Origin: Pseudoalteromonas sp. Z1A8
GTDB taxonomy: Bacteria > Pseudomonadota > Gammaproteobacteria > Enterobacterales > Alteromonadaceae
Direction of reading: 5' to 3'
Assembly (NCBI RefSeq): GCF_011378855.1
Contig: NZ_WTLB01000018.1
Span: forward strand, 1-64,000
DNA length: 64,000 nucleotides
Shown: piece after piece, positions 1 to 8,337 of the stretch
How positions within the stretch are numbered: the first letter of the stretch is position 1
Layout of the letters: the number at the start of each line of letters is the position of its first letter
Position numbers and translations under genes: made by a program
The notes under the pieces: generated by a model
Told to the model about the DNA's origin: nothing
Databases searched by the model: none
The model's input: only the letters and a program-made list of their open reading frames with translations

Positions 1-669
1 GTGTTAACGCAAAAATATGTACAAGGTGAAAAGCTAAGTAAAGTTGAACTCATCTTTTTCAATCAAACGGTTAAACAATACCGAGAGCGCCTAGCGAGTA
101 TCAGTTGGTTTATGCGGTTACTAAATGAAGATATTGCGCGCAGAGCAAATAAAGAAGATAACTGCACGGGTAGATTCTGGGAAGGCAGATTCACATCGCA
201 AGCATTACTAGATGAAGCAGCACTTGCCGCCTGTATGGCCTATGTCGATTTAAATCCCATTAGAGCTAAAATGGCTAACACACCAGAAGAATCAGACCAT
301 ACCAGTGTACAAAATCGCTTAACATGCGCGGAAGAAGGTAAACAATCTAAGCAGTTACTGCGCTTTGCAGGCATGCCACGTCAGATTATGCCTAAAGGGC
401 TGCCGTTTGAACTTAAATCGTACCTTGAACTTGTTGAGTTAACAGGGCGAATAATGCTAGAGGATAAACGCGGGCACATTGATAATATGAACCTTCCTTT
501 GCTAGAAAGACTTAATATATCCCCCGAAAACTGGTTAAAACTCACCACACAATTTACGCGCGTATTTCATGGCGCAGTAGGTAGGCCTGCCTCACAAGCA
601 AGTTACTGTGAAAATCTAAACCGGAAACGGCGCTCAAATATCAGTAATTGCGAAAAGCTACTCGCATAA
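1..669 (+). CDS. REP-associated tyrosine transposase (RAYT/Y1 type), 5' end outside window
   Basis: This is the C-terminal part of a Y1/HUH single-strand transposase of the REP-associated (RAYT) family. Such enzymes act on short palindromic REP sequences. The visible protein contains the family's conserved stretch GRFWEGRFTSQALLDE at about residues 58-73, followed by the A-x-M-A-Y-V-D-L-N-P-I-R-A segment. The N-terminal HUH domain must lie left of position 1, so the GTG at base 1 is a window-edge artefact and not the start. The last ten codons and about 210 bp of 3' flank recur at 3588-3829. Family assignment is from remembered motifs. The protein looks intact up to its stop codon. Confidence 0.8.
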   Translation: MLTQKYVQGEKLSKVELIFFNQTVKQYRERLASISWFMRLLNEDIARRANKEDNCTGRFWEGRFTSQALLDEAALAACMAYVDLNPIRAKMANTPEESDHTSVQNRLTCAEEGKQSKQLLRFAGMPRQIMPKGLPFELKSYLELVELTGRIMLEDKRGHIDNMNLPLLERLNISPENWLKLTTQFTRVFHGAVGRPASQASYCENLNRKRRSNISNCEKLLA

Positions 670-879
670 AACTAAGCTACTCAGTAAAACTATTCAGTAA
701 TAAATCACTACTGCATTATGCAGTTATTTTCATGCGTGTAATTCAGGTTTAAGAATGCTAATGACTTATTTATTAGATGAAATGAAAGTGACCCAGTAAT
801 AAAAGATAAATTTTGAACTTGAAGAGCAAATATTAGTGTCACAGTTTTGTTTGTTCAATTAAAGTGGCTGTCTAGTTTA
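636..879 (+). repeat. Transposase 3'-end repeat, copy 1
   Basis: This segment covers the last codons of the RAYT gene (ending N-I-S-N-C-E-K-L-L-A-stop) and about 210 bp of noncoding flank. It matches 3588-3829 in the same orientation at roughly 88 percent identity by eye, with two one-base indels. The shared flank suggests that the whole element, not just the gene, was duplicated. Confidence 0.9.
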
Positions 880-880
880 G

Positions 881-1054
881 TTGGTTGTTGATACAAAATA
901 CTATCACTGTATTTCACGCTGTGTTCGTCGCGCATTTTTATGTGGAGAAGACCGTTTTACTGGTCAATCTTACGAGCATCGACGAGGGTGGGTTGAAGAT
1001 AAGCTGCTTAAAATTAACAAGACACCCAATCTAAATTTTTTATTCAAAAATTAA
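881..1054 (+). pseudogene. N-terminal remnant of a second RAYT transposase
   Basis: In frame 2 this stretch reads D-T-K-Y-Y-H-C-I-S-R-C-V-R-R-A-F-L-C-G-E-D, then F-T-G-Q-S-Y-E-H-R-R-G-W-V-E-D-K-L-L. That is the characteristic N-terminus of the same transposase family as the gene at the left edge. After codon 1007-1009 the family match stops, and an unrelated tail runs to a stop at 1052-1054. No start codon is visible, and a stop lies just upstream at 878-880. It begins directly after repeat copy 1, so it looks like the 5' part of a tandem second copy whose middle is missing. Its matching 3' end is at 3588-3829, beyond the agarase gene. Confidence 0.75.
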
Positions 1055-1114
1055 TGCTTAAGTTTTTTTATGCGTTAACGACTAGTTATGCATTTAGTAA
1101 GTATTACAAACAAC

Positions 1115-1147
1115 AAAATGGTATTCATAATTTATGAATACCATTTT
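1115..1147. terminator. Bidirectional terminator after the agarase gene
   Basis: A near-perfect palindrome (AAAATGGTATTCATAA with its complement) has A-rich and T-rich edges on opposite sides. It lies about 55 bp past the agarase stop codon and can end transcription on either strand. Confidence 0.7.
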
Positions 1148-1202
1148 AATGTTCAGTAAAAGCTTATTTAAACTACTTACCTCAACTGCTTATAATAGAA
1201 AT

Positions 1203-3308
1203 TTAAAGTCTACGCGTAATACTCTCGTCTGAGTTTATTACTTGTAAAGCTGCACTTGTGGCAAAACCACCCGCATCATCAAAGGTGACATTAATCCAGT
1301 TACTGCCTTGTAAAATGTCATGAGGTACAGGGATTTCAATCACGCCAAAGAAGCTTGCACGACCGTTACGGGTTTTACCGTTCTTTTGGTCATATCCTCT
1401 AAAGTCTTTTGGTACTGTTACCGTAACACCATTCACTTTTACAACTGGAACAAGAGACTTACCATGAGCACGCCCCATACCTAAGCGTAATACAGCTTCA
1501 CCTTGGGCTCCCACTTCAACATTTTTAATATTAAATAATAGACTACTATTCGCCTTAATCGGCTTTTTATAAGTTGTTGCGTAATACTTTGTTTCTTGAT
1601 TTACTTTATCAATGTTTATCTTGTTTTGATAAGTAATGGTCATAATCTTAGTACTTTCTTTCGGTAAAAATACGGTACCTGGCACACTCGTTAGGTTTTT
1701 AGTTTCCAATAACGCATGGTTATTATTATCGTAAGATAACGTTTTTATTTGAACTGATTTAACCGAGTTCCCCGTAATACCCAATGCTTTCAATGAAACA
1801 TCAGTATCTTCAAACTCTAAACTCGTCATGATGATGTGTGCTTTATTATTTTGCACATACGCATCAACCATTATATCTAAATCTGATGCCCAACTATCAA
1901 CATGCGTACCTCGAACATTCGACCATAATTGATAAAACTTCACTAAATCAGTGTATACCCATTGTGTACCTGTTTGACCTGCTTTCTCAAAATTTTGACG
2001 CATTAAACGGTTTTCATATGGGTAACCGGTATCACCATGTCTACCCCATTCAGCTTTCACTGGAATAAATGGGATAGCTTTAGCAATAACATTAGGGCGT
2101 TCTAAAAATTGTGTTAATAACGCATTATAACCACGTAATTTTTCAGCATCGCGAACATGCGTCCATGGTTTATTACGTAATGCATGCACCGAAGCACCAT
2201 ATTCAGAGATTAATAATGGTTTAACTCGACCAAACTTAATCGTTGAATATTGCTCTAACATATCAAGGGTTGCTTCAACATTACTACCACGTCTATATTC
2301 TTCGCCGCGTGGGTGAGTAGGAAAATCATATAAATGAATTGAAAAAACATCCATATCTTTGCCTGCCGTGTCGATAAATAATTTATCGTTGTCTTCCCAG
2401 CGTTGGAAGTTATCCCAATCATAATTAGGGAATGCTGTGGTATATCCAGCAATTTTAACGCCTTTATTTAACTTTTCGTTATTTGTTTTACGAACTTCTT
2501 TAGCGACACTGGTGTGGTAACTAAAAATATCAGAAATAGGAGCTTTTGCTCTGCCATCTTTAGGATCGATATTAAGATCGTAAAGAGGTTCGTTAACTAC
2601 CTCTATAAACGCAGGTTTTGGATGACCTACTGCAGTATTACTTTGCGCAAAGTAATTTTTTAAGAACTGGCCCATATAGTGACCTGTTGCAGTACCAAGT
2701 GGCTCTTGCGCTGTATCTGTTTGTGAGAAAGCCCAACCAGTATTGCCAATGTTAGTACCATCAGGATAATACGGGTGAACTTGACCTGCAACAACCATAT
2801 TTTCTGATCTATTTTTAAAACGTCTACCATTAACGAATCTGGTCTGAGTGCTTTTTTCAAAGGTATTTACTGCTGCTTTCCCTAGAGTTGTTGCGGTTGA
2901 TTCGTCAATAAAACCTGAACGGATGTTATCTTGTGCTTGACCAAAAAGTTGGTTTTTCATATACCCTGTATCACGACCAAAATATACGTCGTAACCTTTG
3001 ATGAATTTTCCGATCAAATCATCTAATTCATTATTACCTTTGCTATCATCATTCCAATCATTTTCAGTTGGTGCTGAATGTAACGAAATAAACTTTTCAC
3101 GATTGAAACTTTGAATATTACCGATACGATGTTTAGTATCTAAATTAACATCAACGTTAACTTTATTTGTAGCCGCTATTACATTACTTGTAAAAGTAGC
3201 TGTAAGTATTGGTAGAGCGATAATTAATGCTTTATATAGCATTGAATAATTTTTTTGCTTGTTTATCATATAGTATCTCGGATGTTTAGATGTTGTAATT
3301 AATTCCAT
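1203..3308 (-). CDS. Secreted beta-agarase/porphyranase-like glycoside hydrolase, GH86
   Basis: Probable extracellular enzyme that cleaves red-algal galactans (agarose or porphyran). The 701-residue protein has a lysine-containing N-region and a hydrophobic segment near residues 25-45, ending A-A-T, which fits a Sec signal. A TIM-barrel-like region follows. The proposed acid/base is Glu240 in the F-I-E-V-V-N-E-P-L-Y motif, and the proposed nucleophile is Glu369 in L-L-I-S-E-Y-G-A. The C-terminal third looks like beta-sandwich modules. An AGAGGA ribosome site supports the first Met; Met14 (3269) is an alternative that gives a shorter signal. The gene stands alone on the minus strand between two pieces of transposase, suggesting acquisition. 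Family is well supported by the motifs; agarose versus porphyran specificity cannot be told here. Confidence 0.85.
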   Translation of the reverse strand: MELITTSKHPRYYMINKQKNYSMLYKALIIALPILTATFTSNVIAATNKVNVDVNLDTKHRIGNIQSFNREKFISLHSAPTENDWNDDSKGNNELDDLIGKFIKGYDVYFGRDTGYMKNQLFGQAQDNIRSGFIDESTATTLGKAAVNTFEKSTQTRFVNGRRFKNRSENMVVAGQVHPYYPDGTNIGNTGWAFSQTDTAQEPLGTATGHYMGQFLKNYFAQSNTAVGHPKPAFIEVVNEPLYDLNIDPKDGRAKAPISDIFSYHTSVAKEVRKTNNEKLNKGVKIAGYTTAFPNYDWDNFQRWEDNDKLFIDTAGKDMDVFSIHLYDFPTHPRGEEYRRGSNVEATLDMLEQYSTIKFGRVKPLLISEYGASVHALRNKPWTHVRDAEKLRGYNALLTQFLERPNVIAKAIPFIPVKAEWGRHGDTGYPYENRLMRQNFEKAGQTGTQWVYTDLVKFYQLWSNVRGTHVDSWASDLDIMVDAYVQNNKAHIIMTSLEFEDTDVSLKALGITGNSVKSVQIKTLSYDNNNHALLETKNLTSVPGTVFLPKESTKIMTITYQNKINIDKVNQETKYYATTYKKPIKANSSLLFNIKNVEVGAQGEAVLRLGMGRAHGKSLVPVVKVNGVTVTVPKDFRGYDQKNGKTRNGRASFFGVIEIPVPHDILQGSNWINVTFDDAGGFATSAALQVINSDESITRRL

Positions 3309-3587
3309 ATAAGAAAATCCTCTATTTCTTTTTTATCCTTTTTATTTCTTCCATTAATTTTTATATTCCATCTGACATAAATCATTAATTAACAGCGATT
3401 TTTTTATAATTTCAACTACTCGCTGTTAATTTATATTAATAATTAAAGTCAATATTTTAAATCTGAATAGAGCAATAAAACTACTTTAAAAAAATAGCTC
3501 TATTCAATAAATACCTAACCAAGATGCATTGTAAACAATTAACTATCAACCAAAGGTGCAATTTACTCAGTATGCGTCACGACAAGA

Positions 3588-3829
3588 AAATATCAGCAAT
3601 TGCGAAAAGCTACTCGCATAAATTTAAGCTGCTCAGTAAAACTATTCAGTAATAAATCACTACTGCATTATGCAGTTATTTTCATGCGTGTAATTTAGGT
3701 TTAATAGGGCTAATTACTTATTTAACGGATGAAATAAAGTGACCCAGCAATAAAAGATAAATTTTGAACTTGAAGAGCAAATTTAGTGTTACAGTTTTAT
3801 TTGTTCAATAAATGTGGCTGTCTAGTTTG
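3588..3829 (+). repeat. Transposase 3'-end repeat, copy 2 (RAYT tail remnant)
   Basis: This is the second copy of the segment at 636-879. Bases 3589-3621 still encode the transposase C-terminus N-I-S-N-C-E-K-L-L-A-stop, but no transposase coding sequence precedes them; agarase upstream sequence does. With the N-terminal remnant at 881-1054 it brackets the agarase gene in the orientation expected of one interrupted RAYT element. Confidence 0.9.
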
Positions 3830-3927
3830 GTCTGTTCCATAAAGATTGGCCTATTGAGAATACGCAAAACTAGCAATAGACTTTAGATTGGGCAATTTTA
3901 TAAGTTGTCCATGTTCTACAGGCTATT

Positions 3928-3957
3928 AAAAAGGCTGCTTAAATTAAGCAGCCTTTT
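3928..3957. terminator. Intrinsic terminator-like hairpin
   Basis: The stem AAAAGGCTGCTTA pairs with its complement TAAGCAGCCTTTT. The same stem design is used after the TonB receptor at 13256-13285. No gene ends close by on either strand, so it may be left over from sequence lost during the nearby rearrangement. Confidence 0.6.
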
Positions 3958-4042
3958 ACATTTAATGTTTTTGAGATTAACCTCAGAGGAAATAAAGAAT
4001 TAATCTACTGAACGATTAATTTTTAAGGCAAGGAGTCTTCAA

Positions 4043-4609
4043 TTGACAACAAAAAGAAAATTCATCCAAAGTATTCCTAATGAAATGGTAGATCCAATTA
4101 CAGGTCATAAAGCGAGTAATGAGACAGAGTTGAGCTCGTTATTGGCCTATCATCATGCAAATAGCTCTATTGACTGGGGTAGTGTTAACCTTTATTCAAT
4201 TCCATATTTATCTGACAAACTTTGTTCTTCAGAATATATTAATTGCTCAACCCCATTTTATTGTGAATATCCTCTTTTTTCAGATTCAGAAACTGTAGAT
4301 ATATGGGGGCAGATGCCTGCAGATTTACTTTCGTTTTCTAAAAGCGAAAATACAATCGTGTTAATCGAAAATAAAATTGGAAGTAAATTTACAAGCGCTG
4401 GTACTCAGCTTATAAGGCAAGCAAAGTTCCTTGAGAAAAGTGGTTTTAAAAACAAAATATTGATAGTTCTTACTTCAGAGTTATTTTTGTCTAAAGGCTG
4501 GTATTTAAGTGAAATGCAGAATGTAATCGACAACGTTGAAGGTGTTAAAGTTTTTGCTATGAAATGGGAAGATATCTTCAATGCTATTGAATCTAAAGGT
4601 ATTAATTAG
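4043..4609 (+). CDS. PD-(D/E)XK nuclease superfamily-like protein
   Basis: Protein of 188 residues with a possible PD-(D/E)XK nuclease fold: an acidic strand T-V-D-I-W-G near residue 90, then the strand I-V-L-I-E-N-K-I-G-S near residue 110, giving the D...E-x-K pattern, followed by a helix with Q-L-I-R-Q-A-K-F. Such proteins include restriction-type and stand-alone defence nucleases, but no specific family is recognised. The TTG start is chosen because AGGAG sits 7 bases upstream and the sequence is coding from there. It stands alone in repeat-rich accessory DNA, consistent with a mobile or defence gene. Function is inferred from the motif only. Confidence 0.55.
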   Translation: MTTKRKFIQSIPNEMVDPITGHKASNETELSSLLAYHHANSSIDWGSVNLYSIPYLSDKLCSSEYINCSTPFYCEYPLFSDSETVDIWGQMPADLLSFSKSENTIVLIENKIGSKFTSAGTQLIRQAKFLEKSGFKNKILIVLTSELFLSKGWYLSEMQNVIDNVEGVKVFAMKWEDIFNAIESKGIN

Positions 4610-4690
4610 GGAAATAAGAATCTAAAGGGGTTAAATCTTGACTTCATACATCAAAACATAAATTGGTTAAAAGGTTTTGATATAAGCTAT

Positions 4691-4764
4691 TTTTATCCTC
4701 TAAAAGCGCAGCGCCTCATATCCTCTTTGTGAATTAATCTTAGTTTACGAAAGAGGGCATTAAC
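4691..4764. repeat. Intergenic palindromic repeat, copy A
   Basis: Contains CCTCTAAAAGCG, later TTGTGAATTAA, and ends in GGGCATTAAC. The outer parts (CCTCTTT and AAAGAGG) can pair. A second diverged copy in the same orientation lies at 5714-5786, on the other side of the 4880-5482 gene. Confidence 0.75.
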
Positions 4765-4797
4765 TTGAGGTACGCTAGGTGAATGCTTTAAACGTAA

Positions 4798-4835
4798 AAC
4801 ATCGGCGAATTAGATCTCTAATATACGCCGATGTT
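4798..4835. terminator. Shared terminator between convergent genes
   Basis: The arms AACATCGGCG and CGCCGATGTT are separated by an AT-rich loop. The hairpin lies between the 3' ends of the convergent genes at 4043-4609 and 4880-5482. Confidence 0.65.
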
Positions 4836-4879
4836 TATAACTTATTTAAATAAGCACATTACTTGAAAGGTATTAAGCC

Positions 4880-5482
4880 TTAGTCTTGCTTACGGTAAAG
4901 ACTAATCAAACATATCGCTAAAAGTAACGTTGCAATCATACCCGAAGCGCCTGCAACAGCTGATGGAAGAAATCCATCACGACCAAAGGTAATTAAAATA
5001 CCATTGGCAAGCATTGCAACTCCGCCTGCTAAGGCTGTAAGCCCGCCAATGGCTTTGCCACCTTTAGCTATAAAAGACAGGCCAAAAACAAGTGCTGCTA
5101 GTCCTAATAATACTTTAGCTGCGTAGTAAATCATGAATGACAAAGAAACCACGCCACCAATTAAAGGTTGTGCGCCTTCTACGGTACCCGCAACTTTACC
5201 AAATGTAGAAAACAATGTAAGGCCAATACTTACCTGTACTAGGTTAAGTACCGCACTAAAGGCGATAGCCGACCAGCCTAGTTGAGAATGTTTTGCTTGT
5301 ACCATTGCTGTACCAGCAAAGGCAGCAAGCACAGTAAATACTAGTGCTTCTAGCCCCCATGAAAACTGCCTTGAAAAGCTAATTTCTGCACTATAAAGGG
5401 CAGAAGAAATAGCCTGAGATATTGCCAATACTAACAATAAAGATGCTGAAATTAGGATGGTGCGTTTATTCGTAAATTCCAT
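4880..5482 (-). CDS. Multi-pass inner-membrane protein of unknown function
   Basis: Protein of 200 residues with about six hydrophobic segments: roughly 10-30, 43-62, 70-92, 105-130, 133-150 and 170-195. It is rich in Gly, Ala and Leu, with a short basic C-terminus (Y-R-K-Q-D). No catalytic or transport motif is recognised, so no function is proposed. It is monocistronic on the minus strand, flanked on both sides by copies of the same intergenic repeat. The start Met is followed directly by a polar E-F-T-N-K-R-T leader and then the first membrane segment. Confidence 0.75.
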   Translation of the reverse strand: MEFTNKRTILISASLLLVLAISQAISSALYSAEISFSRQFSWGLEALVFTVLAAFAGTAMVQAKHSQLGWSAIAFSAVLNLVQVSIGLTLFSTFGKVAGTVEGAQPLIGGVVSLSFMIYYAAKVLLGLAALVFGLSFIAKGGKAIGGLTALAGGVAMLANGILITFGRDGFLPSAVAGASGMIATLLLAICLISLYRKQD

Positions 5483-5929
5483 TATTTACCTCTTATAATT
5501 TTATATTTGACGCTTTAAAAAGATGCAATAGCTCTGAATACATCTATCAGATGAAACTTTTATATAAATAGCGCTCATACTTGCAGATATAAGACAGGCG
5601 AAACTATTTAATAATTTCACTAAACTTATAAAAATAATAATTAATAACAAATAGGCTAAAGCTTTGATTTTTTAAATCAAAATTAAATTGTAAAACTGTT
5701 TTTATTTAAGCCATTTATGCCCTCTAAAAGCGAAGCGTCTCATTATTCATTGTGAATTAACTTTCAATGACTAAAAGGGCATTAACTATGTCACTACACT
5801 ACTCACTACACTACGAATAAGTAGCTTTTTACACCAAATTTAAAAAGCCACTTATTGAATAGGGCAATTGTAACTATGTGAAGTCACTATGCGGTAAAAG
5901 GGATTATTACATACCTACATATCTACTTT
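5483..5929. other. Intergenic region with repeat copy B
   Basis: No coding sequence is supported here. The part at 5483-5700 is very AT-rich and probably holds the promoter of the upstream membrane-protein gene. The only structured element seen is the repeat at 5714-5786. Confidence 0.6.
5714..5786. repeat. Intergenic palindromic repeat, copy B
   Basis: Direct, diverged copy of 4691-4764. It begins ATGCCCTCTAAAAGCG and ends CTAAAAGGGCATTAAC, so its ends form an inverted GCCCT/AGGGC pair. This suggests a small non-autonomous mobile or REP-like unit. Confidence 0.75.
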
Positions 5930-6631
5930 TTAAGAGAAAAATATGAATTGAGACCAATCACTTAACGCTATAATAGTTTGCTCTGTAGGCGGCGCAATAT
6001 AGATTAAACCTGCAATGGCAACAACCGACGACAATGTAATTAATTTATTGTCGAAGTCAGCTATTTTCATAGCGGTGCCAAAAGATCGTTTAATGGTGAC
6101 ATTGCTTAAATCTACGCTGTAAATTTCGTCCAGCAATAAATGAATTAACCCGCCTAGTAAAATAAATCCACCTGTTAACCAGGCAAAAGTGGCTGCTTGT
6201 GCTGTTGATTGGTCATTCAGTTTCCATGCTACTTGCGTTGTTAATAGCGCGCATAACAGTATAAATAGTAAAGAGTGGCAACTACCTCTGTGTACTGTGA
6301 TCCATTCAAAAATGGGTCTAATAATATATTTCATAAATCCGTACACCAATAACGGCACTACGATTAATTCGATAAAACTAATTGTAATAATGAGCTCGGT
6401 GGTTATGTAATGCAGTACCAGTAATACAGCGCTGAGTGCAAATAAGTTAAAAATAGTATCGAGTGATGTGGAGTTATCTGAATCTATGTCGGGTAATAAG
6501 CCGCCGATTGAGCCTAAAAACCATAACCAGAGCGCGTCCTTTAAATCAATATGGCCTGCAGATAATAAGGTGGCTGAGGTTAAGCCTGTGATGATTAGCG
6601 CAGTATTAAGATGAGTATTGAAGTTTGCCAT
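5930..6631 (-). CDS. YdjM-like membrane-bound metal-dependent hydrolase
   Basis: Inner-membrane protein of 233 residues belonging to the YdjM/DUF457 group of putative metal-dependent hydrolases. Three conserved polar motifs lie beside membrane helices: G-G-L-L-P-D-I-D-S-D near residue 45, H-R-G-S-C-H-S near residue 117, and H-L-L-L-D-E-I-Y-S-V-D near residue 165. These His/Asp residues are the likely metal ligands. The E. coli relative is under LexA control, but no LexA box is seen here. It is transcribed alone on the minus strand. The substrate is unknown for the whole family. Confidence 0.75.
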   Translation of the reverse strand: MANFNTHLNTALIITGLTSATLLSAGHIDLKDALWLWFLGSIGGLLPDIDSDNSTSLDTIFNLFALSAVLLVLHYITTELIITISFIELIVVPLLVYGFMKYIIRPIFEWITVHRGSCHSLLFILLCALLTTQVAWKLNDQSTAQAATFAWLTGGFILLGGLIHLLLDEIYSVDLSNVTIKRSFGTAMKIADFDNKLITLSSVVAIAGLIYIAPPTEQTIIALSDWSQFIFFS

Positions 6632-6745
6632 TGTGTCTCTTGATAGGAAAATAGGGGGGGCATTCTAACAATCAAAAACTTAATTGTTCAATTTACTTTA
6701 AAGGTGGGCTTAAAATAGCGTGAGCTTGGATAATAAATTTATTTA

Positions 6746-6767
6746 TGGCTGCTATTTTTAGCAGCCA
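6746..6767 (-). terminator. Terminator after the MFS fragment
   Basis: The stem TGGCTGC/GCAGCCA, followed on the minus strand by an A/T-rich tract, lies about 50 bp past the stop of the truncated transporter gene. Confidence 0.55.
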
Positions 6768-6815
6768 CTTTTAGCGGTAATTTTGTTTTATTTACTTTAC
6801 CTGCGCTACTTATGT

Positions 6816-7367
6816 TTATAGTAAAGGCTTTTTTAAAAGCCCAAACAAAAACCAAGTACCAATCATTACTATGAATGCTGATAAATAAAGCGCCATATTA
6901 TAGTTACCAAAATATTCCAGCAGGCATCCACTTGGTATAGGCGCTATTATTTGTGCGTCGCCGTAGGCTAGGGTCATCGTGCCCATAGATCTTGCAGGGT
7001 TACTAGGATAAAAGTTACCCGCCATGGTTAAAACAAGGCTTACACAGGCAATAAAGGTGCCTCCAAACAGAAGGGTACTTATTATAATTACGGGGAGCGT
7101 ATCGCTAATAGCGGGCAAAATAATACCAATTAAAAGTAAAGTGTATGCGGCTATTAAAGCTTTAATAAATCCAGTACGCCGTGCTATAGAATCCCATATT
7201 AATGCGGCGGGTGTTGCTGCAAGCCCCACTAATAAAAAAGCAATGCTACCTTGTCCTTTTAGGCCTTCAACACGCTCTACTATATCAACAATAAAAGTAG
7301 AGCTTACGGCGTAGCCATATCCTGCGCAAAAATAGGCTAGCATCATTATAGGGGGCAAACCTAAAGG
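6816..7367 (-). pseudogene. MFS transporter, YbfB/YjiJ-like, C-terminal half only
   Basis: The reading frame encodes six membrane helices typical of the second half of a YbfB/YjiJ-like major facilitator (full-length relatives are about 390 residues). It opens with the interdomain-to-helix-7 motif L-A-Y-F-C-A-G-Y-G-Y-A-V-S-S-T-F and includes W-D-S-I-A-R-R-T-G. The first half is absent. A stop codon lies only a few codons upstream (7368-7370), and the only possible start is the TTG at 7358. The upstream sequence is the promoter region of the divergent ABC operon, so the 5' half was probably deleted. A functional half-transporter is unlikely. Confidence 0.75.
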
Positions 7368-7536
7368 CTAATTAATTACACTTAACAGCCTGGCTTAAAT
7401 TAGCGTTTAGTACATCAATTTTATTTAATAGAGTTAAATTTACGTATTTGTTAACATTGATAATGTTATATTGTTGCAATTACTGTTTGATATAGTATAG
7501 CATTCATAAATTCTGATTTCCCATATAGAGTTTAGT

Positions 7537-8337
7537 GTGACAACACCTACCGCAATTAATAAAACATCACCAATAGAATCACAAATCCCTAAGCAACCCG
7601 TTAGTAGTACTCACAATAATCGCGATGCAATAATTGAAGTGGACTCGTTAAGTTTTAGCATTAAAAACAACGCTATTTTAAAAAACTTAAACTTTAGTGT
7701 GGGCCCTGGCGAAATTTACGCGCTACTAGGCGGTAATGGTGCGGGTAAATCAACAACTTTAAAAACGTTACTGGGTTTTAATAAACCCACGCAAGGCTCG
7801 GTAAAAGTAGCAGGTAAAGAGGTAACACAAGCGCTTGATTTTGTGCGTGGTAAAACCGCGTATTTACCCGAGTCGGCAACGTTGTATCCGCATTTAACAG
7901 CGCGCGAAAACGTAGCGTATTTTTTATCACTTGCTGATATTAATAAAACAGATGAGCAAATTAATGCCGCGTTTAATCGTGTTGCCTTGCAACAAGCTGC
8001 GTGGGATCGTCACATGCAAACCTACTCAAAAGGCATGAGACAAAAAACAGCAATTGCGTTAGCCATTTTACGTGAAGCACCCATATTTTTACTTGATGAG
8101 CCTACATCGGGCCTTGACCCTGTTGCCATAGATGAGTTTAACCAGTTAGTGCGCGAGCTTGCATTAACGGGGGCTACTATTTTAATGGTGACGCACGATG
8201 TATACGGCGCATGCCAAGTGGCTAATCGTATTGGTTTATTAAGAGGCGGTGAGCTGGTGGGCGAATTTGACGCACCACAAAATGGCCGTATTGATACCGA
8301 ACAAGTCCACGCTGCTTTTGCGCAAAGAGGCGCGTAA
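7537..8337 (+). CDS. ABC transporter ATP-binding protein (NosF/CcmA-like)
   Basis: Cytoplasmic ATPase of an ABC-2 type exporter, 266 residues. About 35 polar residues precede the ATPase domain. Walker A is G-G-N-G-A-G-K-S-T, the signature is Y-S-K-G-M-R-Q-K, Walker B is I-F-L-L-D-E-P-T-S-G-L-D, and the switch His is in M-V-T-H-D. The GTG start at 7537 is used because no better in-frame start precedes the domain; its ribosome site is weak. The stop overlaps the permease start (TAATGA), so the two are translationally coupled. Sequence resembles NosF-type ATPases. The exported substrate is unknown; the downstream TonB receptor hints at a siderophore or metal link. Confidence 0.85.
   Translation: MTTPTAINKTSPIESQIPKQPVSSTHNNRDAIIEVDSLSFSIKNNAILKNLNFSVGPGEIYALLGGNGAGKSTTLKTLLGFNKPTQGSVKVAGKEVTQALDFVRGKTAYLPESATLYPHLTARENVAYFLSLADINKTDEQINAAFNRVALQQAAWDRHMQTYSKGMRQKTAIALAILREAPIFLLDEPTSGLDPVAIDEFNQLVRELALTGATILMVTHDVYGACQVANRIGLLRGGELVGEFDAPQNGRIDTEQVHAAFAQRGA

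Noticed and set aside
881-1054. Complete small gene
   Set aside because: It has no start codon and matches only the N-terminal end of the transposase family before the match ends abruptly.
7451-7480. GATAATGTTATATTGTT upstream of the ABC/TonB operon as a Fur box
   Set aside because: Only about 11 of 19 bases match the Fur consensus and the symmetry is poor in an AT-rich region; not enough to annotate.
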